From: Shewanella psychropiezotolerans
Lineage (GTDB): Bacteria; Pseudomonadota; Gammaproteobacteria; Enterobacterales; Shewanellaceae
DNA length: 64,000 nucleotides
Assembly (NCBI RefSeq): GCF_007197555.1
Contig: NZ_CP041614.1
Coordinates: 6,006,001 to 6,070,000, forward strand
Reading direction: 5' to 3'
This document shows, in pieces, positions 10,210 to 20,982 of this stretch (positions are counted from its first letter, which is position 1; the number at the start of each line of letters is the position of its first letter). The notes beneath the pieces are model-generated. The model was given only the letters and a program-made list of their open reading frames with translations, was not told the DNA's origin and did not search any database. The translations under genes and the position numbers were made by a program.

Positions 10210-11961
10210 ATGATCTTTCGTATCGTAGTGCTTTGCCTCACATTCTGGCTAGCGCCAGCATGGGCAAACATACAAGACAGACTCGATACGATCGACAGGC
10301 TCCTTTATCAATACCCTACTCAAGCCCTCAATGAGATCAACACCCTAGAAAACATTACCTCTCCCATCAAGCTTACCGAAACAGATAAATTAAGGCTCTC
10401 ACTACTCAGATGTGAAACCTTCCTGCAACTAGGCGAAAATGAGGCAGCAATTAACGTTGCCCGCATGAATGAAGCTAAGGCGAAGATTCTCAAGCTAGAT
10501 CAAGCGCGTCCTTACTTCCTCAACTGCATGGCTGCCGCATTCAATAACTATGGTGATTACCGACAGGCATTACCCATACTGGACAGCTCTGTCATGCTGT
10601 CCAGGGAGCTTAAACAACCTCAGTCCCTTGTAAACGGATTGAGACTTAGAGGTATAATAGATACTCAGATTGACAGCTATAGTAGCGCATTCGAAGATCT
10701 CGTTTTAGCCAGTGATATCTACTCCGATACCCGATCACAAGCTATCAATTGGGTACTGCCTCCAAAGATCAGTATCACACTAGCTATGAGCCAACTGCTA
10801 GCCAAAAACGGTAAGTTTAAACCCGCCTACCAGTTATTAGAAAAGGCCCTCGTTAGAGATGATCCCAAGGGTAAGGTGCTACTCACAGCCAGCATACAAG
10901 TGGCAAAGATGGCTCAGCTTAATCATGCTATATCCAGTGACCAACTGATTAAAGAGGCAAAAAATTTATTACCAGAACTCGAAACGGCTTTCGAGCTTGC
11001 CGTGAGTTACAAGGATATTGCTCAGCTAGAATATAGCAGAGAAAATTACAGTCGAGCGATTCAGCTATTGGAGATCAGTTTACATACCTTCATTAAACAA
11101 AAAAGCACCATAGAAAAATTACGAACCCAACGTCTACTTGCCCAAGTACTACTGACAAGCGGCAACCAGCCCAAAGCCATGACCCTGATGAACCAAGCCA
11201 TAGCAACGGGTCTACAAACTTTTAAATATCATGAGTTAGTACTGTGCTATCAGGTATTGAGTGCCTATTACGTTGATCAGGGCAATTTCGAGCAGGCTTA
11301 TCATTACCAAGTGCTCAAATTCGGTGCCGCAGAAAACACCTTTAACTTCATCAAAGATACGCGTTTACAGCAATTAAACACTCGTCTGAGCCGACAACAG
11401 ATTGCACATTCTGCCATAGATAGACACAGTCCTATGCTAGGCAGTCAAGCTCAGTTTAAGAGTGAATATGTACTACTGACTCTATTCATCCTAGTGGCTC
11501 TTATGACCATAAGGCAGAGACTAAAATCAACTAAGCTCGCGCAAGCGCCAAAAATCTCCAGCTCACTCGAACAGAAAATAGATAAACTGATCGGCCACAG
11601 CAAACTTGTCGGTTTCCACTTGAGTCTTATTCTTATCGATTCCAGACATATTTTTCCTGCCGATCTACCTCTTTTGCATACACGACTGGAGAACCTCCTC
11701 AGAGAGCAAGACATAATCACAACGACTATCGATGAGGAGGTGGTGATCTTGTTACCTCATACACAGGAGAAAGGCACCTTAAAGATTATCGAACAGATAA
11801 AAACAGTGATGCAGCCACTACAGCAAGGTGATCGGGCTAATATTGGCTATTCAAAATTGCAACAACAGGACAGCCTCAAGTCTTTGATAAAACGAGCTAA
11901 GGTGAAACAGTTAATTTTGAAGAACAGGAAACAAGCAAGCCATAGCACAACAACTGTTTAG
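10210..11961 (+). CDS. Membrane TPR protein with degenerate GGDEF-like domain
   Basis: A 583-residue protein with a signal peptide (cleavage after PAWA). An extensive TPR-like helical region (about residues 25-400) follows, then a single membrane segment near 419-437 and a cytoplasmic domain of about 130 residues. The last domain follows the layout of GGDEF domains: FHLSLILID strand, then LLREQD, a strand ending EEVVILLPHT, IIEQIKTVM and IGYSKLQQQDSLKSLIKRAK. But IDEEV stands where GGDEF should be, so it cannot be a normal diguanylate cyclase. A periplasmic TPR sensor linked to a dead GGDEF module is my inference. It diverges from the leu operon. Confidence 0.65.
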   Translation: MIFRIVVLCLTFWLAPAWANIQDRLDTIDRLLYQYPTQALNEINTLENITSPIKLTETDKLRLSLLRCETFLQLGENEAAINVARMNEAKAKILKLDQARPYFLNCMAAAFNNYGDYRQALPILDSSVMLSRELKQPQSLVNGLRLRGIIDTQIDSYSSAFEDLVLASDIYSDTRSQAINWVLPPKISITLAMSQLLAKNGKFKPAYQLLEKALVRDDPKGKVLLTASIQVAKMAQLNHAISSDQLIKEAKNLLPELETAFELAVSYKDIAQLEYSRENYSRAIQLLEISLHTFIKQKSTIEKLRTQRLLAQVLLTSGNQPKAMTLMNQAIATGLQTFKYHELVLCYQVLSAYYVDQGNFEQAYHYQVLKFGAAENTFNFIKDTRLQQLNTRLSRQQIAHSAIDRHSPMLGSQAQFKSEYVLLTLFILVALMTIRQRLKSTKLAQAPKISSSLEQKIDKLIGHSKLVGFHLSLILIDSRHIFPADLPLLHTRLENLLREQDIITTTIDEEVVILLPHTQEKGTLKIIEQIKTVMQPLQQGDRANIGYSKLQQQDSLKSLIKRAKVKQLILKNRKQASHSTTTV

Positions 11962-11968
11962 CTCCAGC

Positions 11969-12344
<376 letters not shown>

Positions 12345-14177
12345 CTAGCTATCGGCTAGGTAGTTAGCGATCTCATCGAGGAATTCACCACCGAAACGGC
12401 TTAACTTACGCTCACCGACACCGTTAACAGCCAACATTTCGCCTGGACTCGTGGGGGTCATGGCCGCCATTTCGGCCAGAGTCGCATCGTTGAATACCAG
12501 ATAAGGCGGAACATCCAGTTCTTCAGCCAAGCGTCTACGCAGCAGCTTCAATCTGGCAAATAACTTACGATCATAATTCAATGGCGCACGAGTACTGCCA
12601 CTACGACGCTTAGAAGTGGTTTGCAGTATGATTCTCGGCTCTGCCAACAATAACTCAACTTCCCCTTTGAGCACTGCTCGCGCCGAGGGGTTCAACTTGA
12701 CCGATGAGCCCCGGGTAATATCTTGACTGGCAAAGCCTAAGTGGATTATCTGCCTGATGATACTCAGCCAAAATTCATGACTCTTGTCTTTGCCTATTCC
12801 CCAGGTAGATAACTTGTCATGGCCGCGGTCCAGCACATTGGCGGCCTTAGAGCCACGCAACACCTCGATGAGGTGATTGATGCCGAAGCCTTGCTTCAAA
12901 CGATAGATGCTGGAGAGCACCTTCTGTGCATCTTGAATACCGTTATATCGCTTAGGCGGATCTAAACAGATATCACAGTTACCACAGGGCTCTTCGGCAC
13001 TCTCATCGAAATAGTGCAGCAGCACCTGACGACGACAGGTCTGCGCCTCGGCAAAGGCGGCCATGGTATTGAGCTTATGCAACTCGACCTGCTGCTGAGG
13101 ACCCGGCTCAGATTGCTCTATCAGATGGCGTACCCGGCCGATATCGGCGGGGTCGAACAGCATCAAGGCCTCAGAATCTAAACCATCACGTCCGGCCCGT
13201 CCCGTCTCTTGATAATATGACTCCACGCTCTTGGGGATATCGTAATGCACCACGTAACGAACATTGGACTTGTTGATACCCATGCCAAATGCCACGGTTG
13301 CCACCACGATATCGAGTTGATCTTTCAGGAAGCGGTCTTGAACATCGGCCCTCTCCTCCTGAGTCCTGCCCGCATGATAAGAGTCGGCATTATGGCCCTG
13401 GAGTCTCAGACGCTCCGCCACCTCATCGACTCGTCTACGGCTGCCGCAATAGATGATGCCACTGGTGCCATTTTGGGCAGTAACGAACTGACGTAACTGA
13501 TTAGCAGCATTGAGCTTCTCGGCCACTGTATAGCGAATATTCGGACGGTCGAAACTGGTGAGTAAGGAGTAAGGAGTAATAGTCAGACGCTGACAGATAT
13601 CTTGTCTGGTGGCCTGATCTGCCGTGGCCGTCAGTGCCATAATCGGCACATGGGGAAAATACTGTCTCAGCCTGCCTAGCGCCGCATACTCGGGCCTGAA
13701 ATCATGACCCCATTGGGAAATACAATGCGCCTCATCTATGGCGAAAAGCGAGATATGCAATTCATGCAGACGGTCGATAAAGCTGGCTTGCAGCAAACGC
13801 TCGGGAGAAACATAAAGCAGTTTTAGCTCGCCGCTGTGCATCTCCCTGAGGATCCTAGCCCGCTCTTCCCCTGCCTGAGATGAATTTAGGTATCCGGCAT
13901 TGACTCCCATCTGCTGCAGGCTATCGACCTGATCTTTCATCAGGGATATCAGCGGTGAGACGACTATGGTCAACCCTGGCATCTGCAATGCCGGCAGCTG
14001 ATAACACAGGCTCTTACCACCACCTGTAGGCATTATCACCAAGCAATCGATACCGGCACAAATCTGCTCTATCACCTCCCGCTGGCCCTTTCTGAAGGTG
14101 CGGTAGCCGAATACCGACTGCAGGCTCGAAGAGAGTGGATCTGATTGAGGTTGCGGCATCACTTGGTCCATGGGCAT
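12345..14177 (-). CDS. recQ: ATP-dependent DNA helicase RecQ
   Basis: 3'-5' superfamily 2 helicase acting in recombination and fork repair. At 610 residues all parts are present: Walker A MPTGGGKSLCYQ near residue 49, DEAH box (DEAHCISQWGHDFRPEY) near 148, motif VI YYQETGRAGRDG, zinc-binding cysteines (CRRQVLLHYF, then CGNCDIC) near 380-405, winged-helix RQC region and a C-terminal HRDC domain ending at GERKLSRFGGEF. The N-terminal Met is uncertain; a second Met lies at residue 3. The 3' end has been copied four times downstream. Confidence 0.97.
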   Translation of the reverse strand: MPMDQVMPQPQSDPLSSSLQSVFGYRTFRKGQREVIEQICAGIDCLVIMPTGGGKSLCYQLPALQMPGLTIVVSPLISLMKDQVDSLQQMGVNAGYLNSSQAGEERARILREMHSGELKLLYVSPERLLQASFIDRLHELHISLFAIDEAHCISQWGHDFRPEYAALGRLRQYFPHVPIMALTATADQATRQDICQRLTITPYSLLTSFDRPNIRYTVAEKLNAANQLRQFVTAQNGTSGIIYCGSRRRVDEVAERLRLQGHNADSYHAGRTQEERADVQDRFLKDQLDIVVATVAFGMGINKSNVRYVVHYDIPKSVESYYQETGRAGRDGLDSEALMLFDPADIGRVRHLIEQSEPGPQQQVELHKLNTMAAFAEAQTCRRQVLLHYFDESAEEPCGNCDICLDPPKRYNGIQDAQKVLSSIYRLKQGFGINHLIEVLRGSKAANVLDRGHDKLSTWGIGKDKSHEFWLSIIRQIIHLGFASQDITRGSSVKLNPSARAVLKGEVELLLAEPRIILQTTSKRRSGSTRAPLNYDRKLFARLKLLRRRLAEELDVPPYLVFNDATLAEMAAMTPTSPGEMLAVNGVGERKLSRFGGEFLDEIANYLADS

Positions 14178-14341
14178 CGGGAGTCTGAAATAAGGCCGAC
14201 CATTCTAATAAAGCTCACGCCTCTTGTCTCTCATGATCGGCTAATGTTTGAGAATAATCTTGCATACCAAGGTAAATAAGCGATAGATTAATTGCTCTAA
14301 TAATAATCAACGACCCATTTAAAGTCGTATAAGGGATGCTT

Positions 14342-14806
14342 ATGACCAATCCAGTGCAAGCCGAAATTCTTAAGAGAGTGGCTGAGGTGTTCGATAAGCA
14401 AGTGCCATTCCATAACCTCTTGGGCATGGACATCAAACGTTATGATATCGATGGCGTCGAAGTTAGCGTCAATATGAAGCCTGAGCTTATCGGCAATATC
14501 CACCAGCAAATCCTCCATGGCGGCGTCACTGCCACGGTACTCGACGTTGTCGGTGGACTGACAGCCTTCTCGGGTTTAGTCGCCAGTCGCGATGACTGGA
14601 GCGTAGAAGAGCTACAGAGCCGCTTGCAAACTTTAGGCACCATAGATCTGAGAATCGATTACCTCAGGCCCGGCAGAGGTGAGATATTTACCGGCACCGG
14701 CACTGTGATCCGCGCCGGAAATCGCGTATCAGTCTGCCGCATGGAGCTGCATAATGAACGTGGCGATCACATTGCCTTCGGCACGGGTACTTACATGGTC
14801 GGCTAA
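14342..14806 (+). CDS. PaaI-type hotdog thioesterase
   Basis: An acyl-CoA thioesterase-like hotdog-fold protein of 154 residues. The PaaI/YigI-type signature LHGGVTATVLDVVGG (about residues 58-72) is clear, followed by DLRIDYLRPGRGEIF and the GTGTVIRAGNRVSVCRMEL strands. I chose the second Met because AAGGG lies six bases before it; the first Met at 14336 directly abuts that site. It is divergent from recQ and upstream of rarD. The substrate is unknown. Confidence 0.82.
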   Translation: MTNPVQAEILKRVAEVFDKQVPFHNLLGMDIKRYDIDGVEVSVNMKPELIGNIHQQILHGGVTATVLDVVGGLTAFSGLVASRDDWSVEELQSRLQTLGTIDLRIDYLRPGRGEIFTGTGTVIRAGNRVSVCRMELHNERGDHIAFGTGTYMVG

Positions 14807-15020
14807 GTCTGTAGAAGGAACGGCTTCAGAACACAGCGGTCGCAAGCTTTTCTTGCCACAGCTATGTTTGCCTGTAGCTCGCTTATTTCCAAGTGTCAGT
14901 TTTACTTTCCTGGTGTCACTCTCATGAGACAGGCAAGAAACGGTTAGTCACAGCTTTAAGCTTGAGGCTGTAAGGCTTGAGGAATACAATGAGGCACTTT
15001 CTCACTTTGTAGTTCTATTC

Positions 15021-15905
15021 ATGCTCGATTCTGAATACCGCAAAGGCATAGTCTTTGCTATTTGTGCTTATACTCTCTGGGGCTTCGCGCCACTCTATTT
15101 CAAGTTGCTGGGACAGGTTTCCGCAACCGAGATCTTGATACACAGGGTGATCTGGTCATTCGTGTTTGTCACTATACTCATGATGACATTCGGTGGCTTC
15201 TCTCGCCTCAGACAAGTGTTGAAGCGGCCGAAGCAGCTCATGGTATTAACCTTGACCTCGATTCTGATCGCGGCTAACTGGCTACTGTTTATCTGGGCCA
15301 TCAATAATGATCATATGTTGGATGCCAGCTTAGGTTATTTCATCAACCCACTGGTAAATGTCATGTTGGGCATGGCCTTTCTGGGCGAGCGACTGCGGAA
15401 ACTACAATGGTTTGCCGTCGCATTGGCCGCTAGCGGCGTAATGGTTCAGTTGATCTCGTTTGGCTCAATTCCCCTGGTCTCTTTGGGTCTTGCCTGCTCA
15501 TTTGGTCTCTACGGACTGCTACGTAAAAAAGTTAATGTAGATGCCAAGACAGGCTTACTGGTCGAGACCGCCATCCTATTCCCGGTTGCACTCATCTACC
15601 TGCTTACCAATGTGGGCGGCTCATTAACCAACATGATGACCAACGAGATGTCACTCAATCTGCTGCTATTAGCGGCGGGCATAGTGACCACCATACCCTT
15701 GCTCTGTTTCGCCGCTGCGGCGGTGAGGATCCCACTATCAGTACTGGGCTTCATCCAATATCTCGGCCCTAGTATCATGTTTATCTTAGCTATCACCCTC
15801 TATGGCGAATCATTCGATCTGGAGAAAGGAATCACCTTCCTGTTTATCTGGGGAGCCTTGGTCGTATTCACCATAGACATGTTCTACAAACGCAAGAAAC
15901 AGTAA
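15021..15905 (+). CDS. rarD: EamA-family transporter RarD
   Basis: Inner-membrane protein of the drug/metabolite transporter superfamily, 294 residues with about ten hydrophobic helices. RarD signatures are visible: the N-terminal GIVFAICAYTLWGFAPLYFK, IHRVIWSFVFV, NWLLFIWAINNDHMLDASLG and FIQYLGPSIMF. RarD of E. coli is named for chloramphenicol sensitivity, but the physiological substrate is not settled. It ends at a strong bidirectional hairpin. Confidence 0.93.
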   Translation: MLDSEYRKGIVFAICAYTLWGFAPLYFKLLGQVSATEILIHRVIWSFVFVTILMMTFGGFSRLRQVLKRPKQLMVLTLTSILIAANWLLFIWAINNDHMLDASLGYFINPLVNVMLGMAFLGERLRKLQWFAVALAASGVMVQLISFGSIPLVSLGLACSFGLYGLLRKKVNVDAKTGLLVETAILFPVALIYLLTNVGGSLTNMMTNEMSLNLLLLAAGIVTTIPLLCFAAAAVRIPLSVLGFIQYLGPSIMFILAITLYGESFDLEKGITFLFIWGALVVFTIDMFYKRKKQ

Positions 15906-15925
15906 TCGACAAATTAATCATCAAG

Positions 15926-15959
15926 AGGCCCCTATTTCTCATCATAGAAATAGAGGCCT
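15926..15959. terminator. Bidirectional terminator between rarD and the TonB receptor
   Basis: Arms AGGCCCCTATTTCT and AGAAATAGAGGCCT pair over 14 bp with one mismatch and a 6-base loop. It lies midway between two converging genes and can serve both, although only short T runs follow. Confidence 0.75.
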
Positions 15960-15988
15960 TGTCTCTTCTATAGCATTTTTAACACCTA

Positions 15989-18390
15989 CTATTCGAACTT
16001 ATAGCTAAACTGCAGAGTCGCACTGCGTCCAGGCTCGGTATAGACCACGTAACCTCCTGGAGTAAACGGCATATCGTAGGAGCTATTGATGGTGATCTCG
16101 TCACTCAAGTTTTTCAGTACCAAGCCCAGTTGCCAGTCCGAGTCGGTATTAATCAAGGCTATCTGCGCATTGTATTTAGCAAATGCAGCCTGCTCGGTAT
16201 AAGGGTTGAGATCCGCGTTGGTGAAGTAGCTGGACTTAAACACTGTCTCGGCCATCAGCCGAATGTCATAGTCGCTACTCAACTCGGTGCGATACTCGAG
16301 CCAGGTGCTACCCGATACCTTAGGCGAAAGAGCATTTGGCTGGCCTGATAGGTCGCAAGAGCTGCCATTAGCCTCCACCAGATCCGATGTTTGACTCAAA
16401 CTAGTAAAGCACTTGGCACCGGTAAACTCATCCCAACTGAAATCGAGTAAACCCAGACTTCCCGACCATAACCAATCATCGGCAAACGCCCAACGACCAT
16501 CCAGCTCTAGGCCGAAGGAGGTTGCCTTGGCACCATTTTCCACATAGAAGCCTGTGCTGCCATCGAAGGTCGATGTCTGCAGATCGCTGAACTCCATGTA
16601 AAACACCGCCAAATTAAGATCGGCGGCTCCGCCGTCTAAGGTGAGTTTACTGCCTAACTCGTAGGACAATACCGACTCATCATCGAACTCGAAGTTTTCC
16701 GGCAAATTTGCCCTGGCATCGAATCCGCCTGATTTCGCTCCTTTGGCGATACTGGCATAAAACATGGCATCATCAATTTGATATTTGAGCGAGAGCGCAG
16801 GAGTGAAGCTCTCTTCGGTGCGCTGAGCCCTGATACTATGATCCTCACCCGTTCTATAAATTGGGTTGGCAATATTTTGTGTATTGTTACCCAGCAACAA
16901 GGGATCCAGATAGGGATAGTCCGGACCTAACATCAGGCTATAAGCGGCTCCGGAGATACCAGGTAGTCCGAACTGATCCAGTGCGCCTTGCAGTGCCGGC
17001 GGCGATATCAAGGGCACCTGTGAGATTGGATCCCCGGACAAAAGATCGATAAGCGTCAAGTCCCGGCTACCGTCTTTCTCTTCATGGGTATATCTGAGTC
17101 CCAGACTGACGCTCCACTGCTCATCCAGGTTCCAATCGAACTTACCGAAAGCACTCATCACCTCGGACTGAGTTCGAAACTGCCTCACCCCATCAAATTG
17201 CAGCGCATAGGCCAAAAAGTGTTCATCATAGGTGAGATCTGAATCTTGATAGTAGGCGCCTAAGATATAATTGAAGCGCTCATGTCCAGGCGACATCAGC
17301 CTCAACTCCTGGCTGAATTGACTGTACTCCTCATCGCTGACACTGCGATACAAGAGAGGTCTGGGCGTCCTGTCGCCATCATTTGAGGTATCGACCTCAT
17401 AGGATTGCCATCCACTGATGGCGCTTAGAGTGTGATCACCCAGTTCATACTCTATCTTCAAGGTCTGATGACTGGCGGTGAACTCGCCGCCCTCCACCTC
17501 TCCGATTGCTGGCGTGGTCTTAGCCGATATGAGGCTGACACCATAATCCCCAGGCTGGCCGCAAGATCTGGGTTAGCTGCGGCTAATGCAGGCTCTAAAA
17601 TGCCCTTAGTATTACTGTCACCGGTAAACTCATCCTTATCCTGTTGCAACTTGAGATCTATGCTCAATTTATCCGTTGGCTGCCAGGCTAAAGATAACCG
17701 CCCCAGCAGCGTCTCATGCTGGACTTCAGATTCATCAGTAATGATGTTCTTCATATAGCCATCGCTGTCCACAGCCCTAAAAGCGAAGCGGGCCTGCAGA
17801 GTATCGGCTAAGGGGCCAGATACTGCACCTTCGAACGTCAAACCATCATAGGTCATGTCATAGCTGGTATTGATGTAGCCACTGAAGTAGTCCGTCGGTG
17901 ACGCTGTAGTAAGATTAAGCGCGCCAGCCGTGGTGTTCATGCCAAACAGAGTGCCCTGAGGGCCACGTAAGACCTCTACCATCTCCAGATCGAGAAAGGT
18001 GCTGCGCATCAGGTGCCCACGGCCGCGATAGATACCATCGACATAGGTACCCACCGTCTGCTCGAAGCCCTGATTAGGCCCAGATCCCAGGCCGCGCATA
18101 TAGATATTAAAGCCTTGGCCGGATTGACTGACACTGAAGTTACCGATCCGGCTCGACAACTCTTCTGTGTTACTGATGTTCATATTCTCTAAGGCTTCAC
18201 GATTGATGGTCGCCACCGACAAGGGTACATCTTTCACACTCTCGGTACGCTTCTGGGCCGTGATTGTGATCACCTCAAGTTGACGAGCATTCTCTTGCTC
18301 TTTCTCATTACTATCATCATCTGCAAACACCAGCATAGGCGTTGAAATCATGCTGCTTATCAGCAGTTTAGTTATTATATTTAATTGCAT
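15989..18390 (-). pseudogene. TonB-dependent receptor, interrupted by a frameshift
   Basis: Encodes an outer-membrane TonB-dependent receptor of about 800 residues once one base is restored. The N-terminal part (18390 to about 17550) has a signal peptide, a TonB box EVITITAQKR, and plug-domain motifs VPLSVATINREAL, YVDGIYRGRG and EVLRGPQGTLFG. The C-terminal part (to 15989) has barrel strands ending LQFSYKFE. The reading frame breaks at the CCCC run at 17548-17551: a fifth C restores SLGDYGVSLISAK. Either a real recent mutation or a sequencing under-call. The neighbouring unknown exported protein and Crp-type regulator may belong to the same uptake locus. The substrate is unknown. Confidence 0.88.
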
Positions 18391-18454
18391 AGTCCACTCT
18401 CTTATTTTATTTTGGGATTACGCAGATGAATACGACTTTATTCCATCTGATTTA

Positions 18455-18476
18455 GGCCCGCACTCCCCTGCGGGCC
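18455..18476. terminator. GC-rich hairpin upstream of the TonB receptor
   Basis: GGCCCGCA / TGCGGGCC with a 6-base loop, about 65 bases before the receptor start. No T run follows on either strand. It may have ended the upstream minus-strand gene before the MITE inserted between them, or it may be a leader hairpin of the receptor mRNA. Confidence 0.45.
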
Positions 18477-18491
18477 CGCCTTAATGTGTTA

Positions 18492-18754
18492 TACCATTCC
18501 ATATAAGTATCTGGTCAGTTCAGAGGCTCTCAGTTTTTTCAATTCAAGGCGCATTGATGAGGAAATGGTATTCCCTTTTAAGTCAATGCAACACAGAAGT
18601 GGAAACACTAAGAGCCTCACGCAGTGCGGGTTTCAAAGCCCTTTATGCTACGTTGAATGTTCTCGATATAGAATAACTATTAGCTTCAAACATTCGCCTT
18701 GCCTACAGTGCTTTGAACTCCCGCTGAATAATCAGATACTTACTCGGAATGGTA
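18492..18754. mobile_element. MITE-like element, copy 1
   Basis: A 263-bp noncoding element with imperfect terminal inverted repeats of about 30 bp (TACCATTCC, then TAAGTATCTG, then TTCAG at each end). It is flanked by TTA on both sides. A second copy at 54933-55196 lies in the opposite orientation with about eight differences, roughly 97% identical by eye. It encodes no transposase; the ORFs that cross it have no protein-like features. It inserted exactly at the stop codon of the minus-strand gene to its right, leaving that TAA intact. Confidence 0.85.
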
Positions 18755-20146
18755 TTAAATACAGGGGAAAACAGCCTCAAACATGGAAGGCATCATGTAG
18801 CGGGATTTAGGAAAGTATTCCTTCATCACAGTCTGCTCATCACCTGGCTTAAGGATTTTCTGCACCGCGTTGGGAAAGTCAGGCGAGGCGAGTAAGTTAC
18901 GGATCTGCACCACAGCCATATCCTCATCGCCCAAGCCATCACCATCGGCCGCCATCTCTAGCCAGGCGACGCCACATTGGCGTTTGGCATTACGGGGCCT
19001 GTCCTCCTCACGTGAAACCACTATGGTGTAGTAGCCCTTGGCATCCAGAGGCACCTCCTCATCGAACAGGCAATCGGTTACCCGAGTGTTGGCGAAGCTC
19101 TGATTGGAACAAATAGACCAATATCTCAGGTCGGCATCGAGCTGTTCACGAGCACCATAGAAGGACTTAGTGACCTTAGGCATCTTGGCGCGGATAACCA
19201 ATATCTTGCCAAATTTACGGTTCACTATGGTGCGAATGTAATTATTATCCAGGTTCGGATAGAAGCCCCCCTCAGAACGGCGACCCGCGGTGATTTTTTT
19301 ACCCGAATACATGGACAACAAGAATTCTCTATCGTATTGGATGTACCAACTCGCCGGGTTGGTAGCCGGCCAGGTAGCAGGCTTATCCGGCTGATCTCTA
19401 AGGGCTATATATTGCTCTGCAGGAATGTTGAGTGCCGTGGGATCGATCCTCAAGGGTTGTCCGACATTCAAGCTGTCACAAGCTGCATTGCCTTTTAACG
19501 TCTTGCCATTACTCAGAGTTAATATCGGCTCGGGCAATGGCACACCACCTGTGATAGATGCCTGCTCATCGGGCAAATAGATACGATAAATCAACAGCTG
19601 CTGATCTTTCTTATAGGTAGGTGCATAAATGCTCTTACGCACCATATTGCGTTGCATCACGCCTCGCTCTATCTCCGGCGGAATTCCTGTCTGTACCGCG
19701 ATGCGGTAGCTGCGTTTCTCAGCCAGGCGATCGGCGCCAGCCTGATAAGGATTAATATTATTTAGCTTAGGTGCCACCAGGTAATCGGCCACCGAGTCCA
19801 TGGGGCGCCCTCCTTCGTCATAACTGATCAATGACTGGTAGCGTGCATGGGCAAACTCACCGTCGATCTGCAACTTGGCTCCCTTAGGTATGGTGAAAGT
19901 CGCCGCCCAATAGAAGACGTTTGCATCCGGATAGGCCACATTGATATAGGGATCGGCACTGAAAGGGCCTCGATTCCAGAAGCAGGTACGTGGGCCACCA
20001 ACATCAGATGTTGGCTTCTCATAGTCTAAAGCTTGTGCCTGTGCTTGAGGTGAAGCCTGAACCGACAGGCTGCTGATGCCCAGAAAAAAAACAGATATCC
20101 ATTTAAGGCGATGCGTGTTTATTATATTAGTAATTGCGTAACTCAT
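18755..20146 (-). CDS. Exported protein of unknown family
   Basis: A 463-residue secreted protein. I set the start at 20146 because it has a strong GGGGAG site and gives a signal peptide (hydrophobic WISVFFLGISSLSVQA); longer in-frame starts add an implausible N-terminus. I cannot name the family. Conserved-looking stretches are FWNRGPFSADPYINVAYPD, an internal CFW-CDSL-CSNQ-DCLF-CGVAW series of cysteines suggesting periplasmic disulfides, and a near-terminal VMKEYFPKSRYM. It sits upstream of the TonB receptor on the same strand and diverges from a Crp/Fnr-type regulator, so a role in uptake or processing of the receptor's ligand is a guess. Confidence 0.7.
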   Translation of the reverse strand: MSYAITNIINTHRLKWISVFFLGISSLSVQASPQAQAQALDYEKPTSDVGGPRTCFWNRGPFSADPYINVAYPDANVFYWAATFTIPKGAKLQIDGEFAHARYQSLISYDEGGRPMDSVADYLVAPKLNNINPYQAGADRLAEKRSYRIAVQTGIPPEIERGVMQRNMVRKSIYAPTYKKDQQLLIYRIYLPDEQASITGGVPLPEPILTLSNGKTLKGNAACDSLNVGQPLRIDPTALNIPAEQYIALRDQPDKPATWPATNPASWYIQYDREFLLSMYSGKKITAGRRSEGGFYPNLDNNYIRTIVNRKFGKILVIRAKMPKVTKSFYGAREQLDADLRYWSICSNQSFANTRVTDCLFDEEVPLDAKGYYTIVVSREEDRPRNAKRQCGVAWLEMAADGDGLGDEDMAVVQIRNLLASPDFPNAVQKILKPGDEQTVMKEYFPKSRYMMPSMFEAVFPCI

Positions 20147-20233
20147 CTTTCTCCCCAGCGGAAATGAAACACTGATGTTACTTTTCCGTAAAAGTATGTA
20201 GCTTATTAACCTAGTCGATATAGAGAGGGTCAA

Positions 20234-20956
20234 TTGTCGCCAAATAGACAATCTCAGATAAAAGTCACCGATGAACAGCTTAAAGGTTTTCTGAAATGCT
20301 CGGAGGTCTTTAATGCCTGTAAGTCTGAGGATATCGATTACATTCTGAGACAACTTAAGATTTATCATTATGATAATGAAACGGTTATCGCTCATAGAGA
20401 AGATGTGGGAGATCAGATTAGGTTTGTGATCAAGGGCAGCTTAAACATAGTAGCCACTAGCTTAGACGGTAAAGAGGTGAGGTTTCCCCCCATAGGACCT
20501 AACCGATGGATCGGCTGGATATCCTGTTTCGATGACCAAGTCTTGTCCCATGATTGGGTCGCCACAGCGAACTCAGACATCATAGTCCTCCCTGGTATTG
20601 CAATACGAAAACTATGTAGCAAGAACCCGGACTTATACCCCAAGATAATGGCGGAGATTAATCGTCAATTTAAGTTACTCATGAGCTGGACCGAGTTTGT
20701 CTCCCTGCATTCCCTCAGCGCCAGAGCCAGCATGCTGATCCAGATTCTGGCACAGATAAGTGCGACACCCATGGATAACAAGCCCGGCTGGTTACAGGTG
20801 AATGTCACTCAAGAGCACTTGGCCTCTTTCCTCAACCTATCACGCCAAACTGCCAATAAACTGCTTGTTGGATTAGAGAAGGATGGTTTTATCAGCATAG
20901 GATATCGAAAGATCCTCATCAATACCGCATACCTGAGAGCTCAGACTGGCAAATGA
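20234..20956 (+). CDS. Crp/Fnr-family transcriptional regulator
   Basis: 240 residues: an N-terminal cyclic-nucleotide-binding-like beta-roll (about 30-150), then a dimer helix and a C-terminal Crp-type helix-turn-helix (HLASFLNLSRQTANKLLVGLEK, about residues 195-216). The start is TTG with GAGAGGG upstream. The Fnr iron-sulfur cysteine arrangement is not evident. Divergent orientation and an 87-base shared gap with the exported unknown gene suggest it controls that gene and perhaps the TonB receptor. Confidence 0.85.
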   Translation: MSPNRQSQIKVTDEQLKGFLKCSEVFNACKSEDIDYILRQLKIYHYDNETVIAHREDVGDQIRFVIKGSLNIVATSLDGKEVRFPPIGPNRWIGWISCFDDQVLSHDWVATANSDIIVLPGIAIRKLCSKNPDLYPKIMAEINRQFKLLMSWTEFVSLHSLSARASMLIQILAQISATPMDNKPGWLQVNVTQEHLASFLNLSRQTANKLLVGLEKDGFISIGYRKILINTAYLRAQTGK

Positions 20957-20982
20957 ATCATTAGACAGATCAATTCCAAATA

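Noticed and set aside
18484..18810. ORF of 108 residues across the first MITE copy
   Set aside because: It lies in a noncoding repeat that occurs twice; the reverse copy is read as a different ORF on the other strand with a frame-altering extra T. No ribosome site or family.
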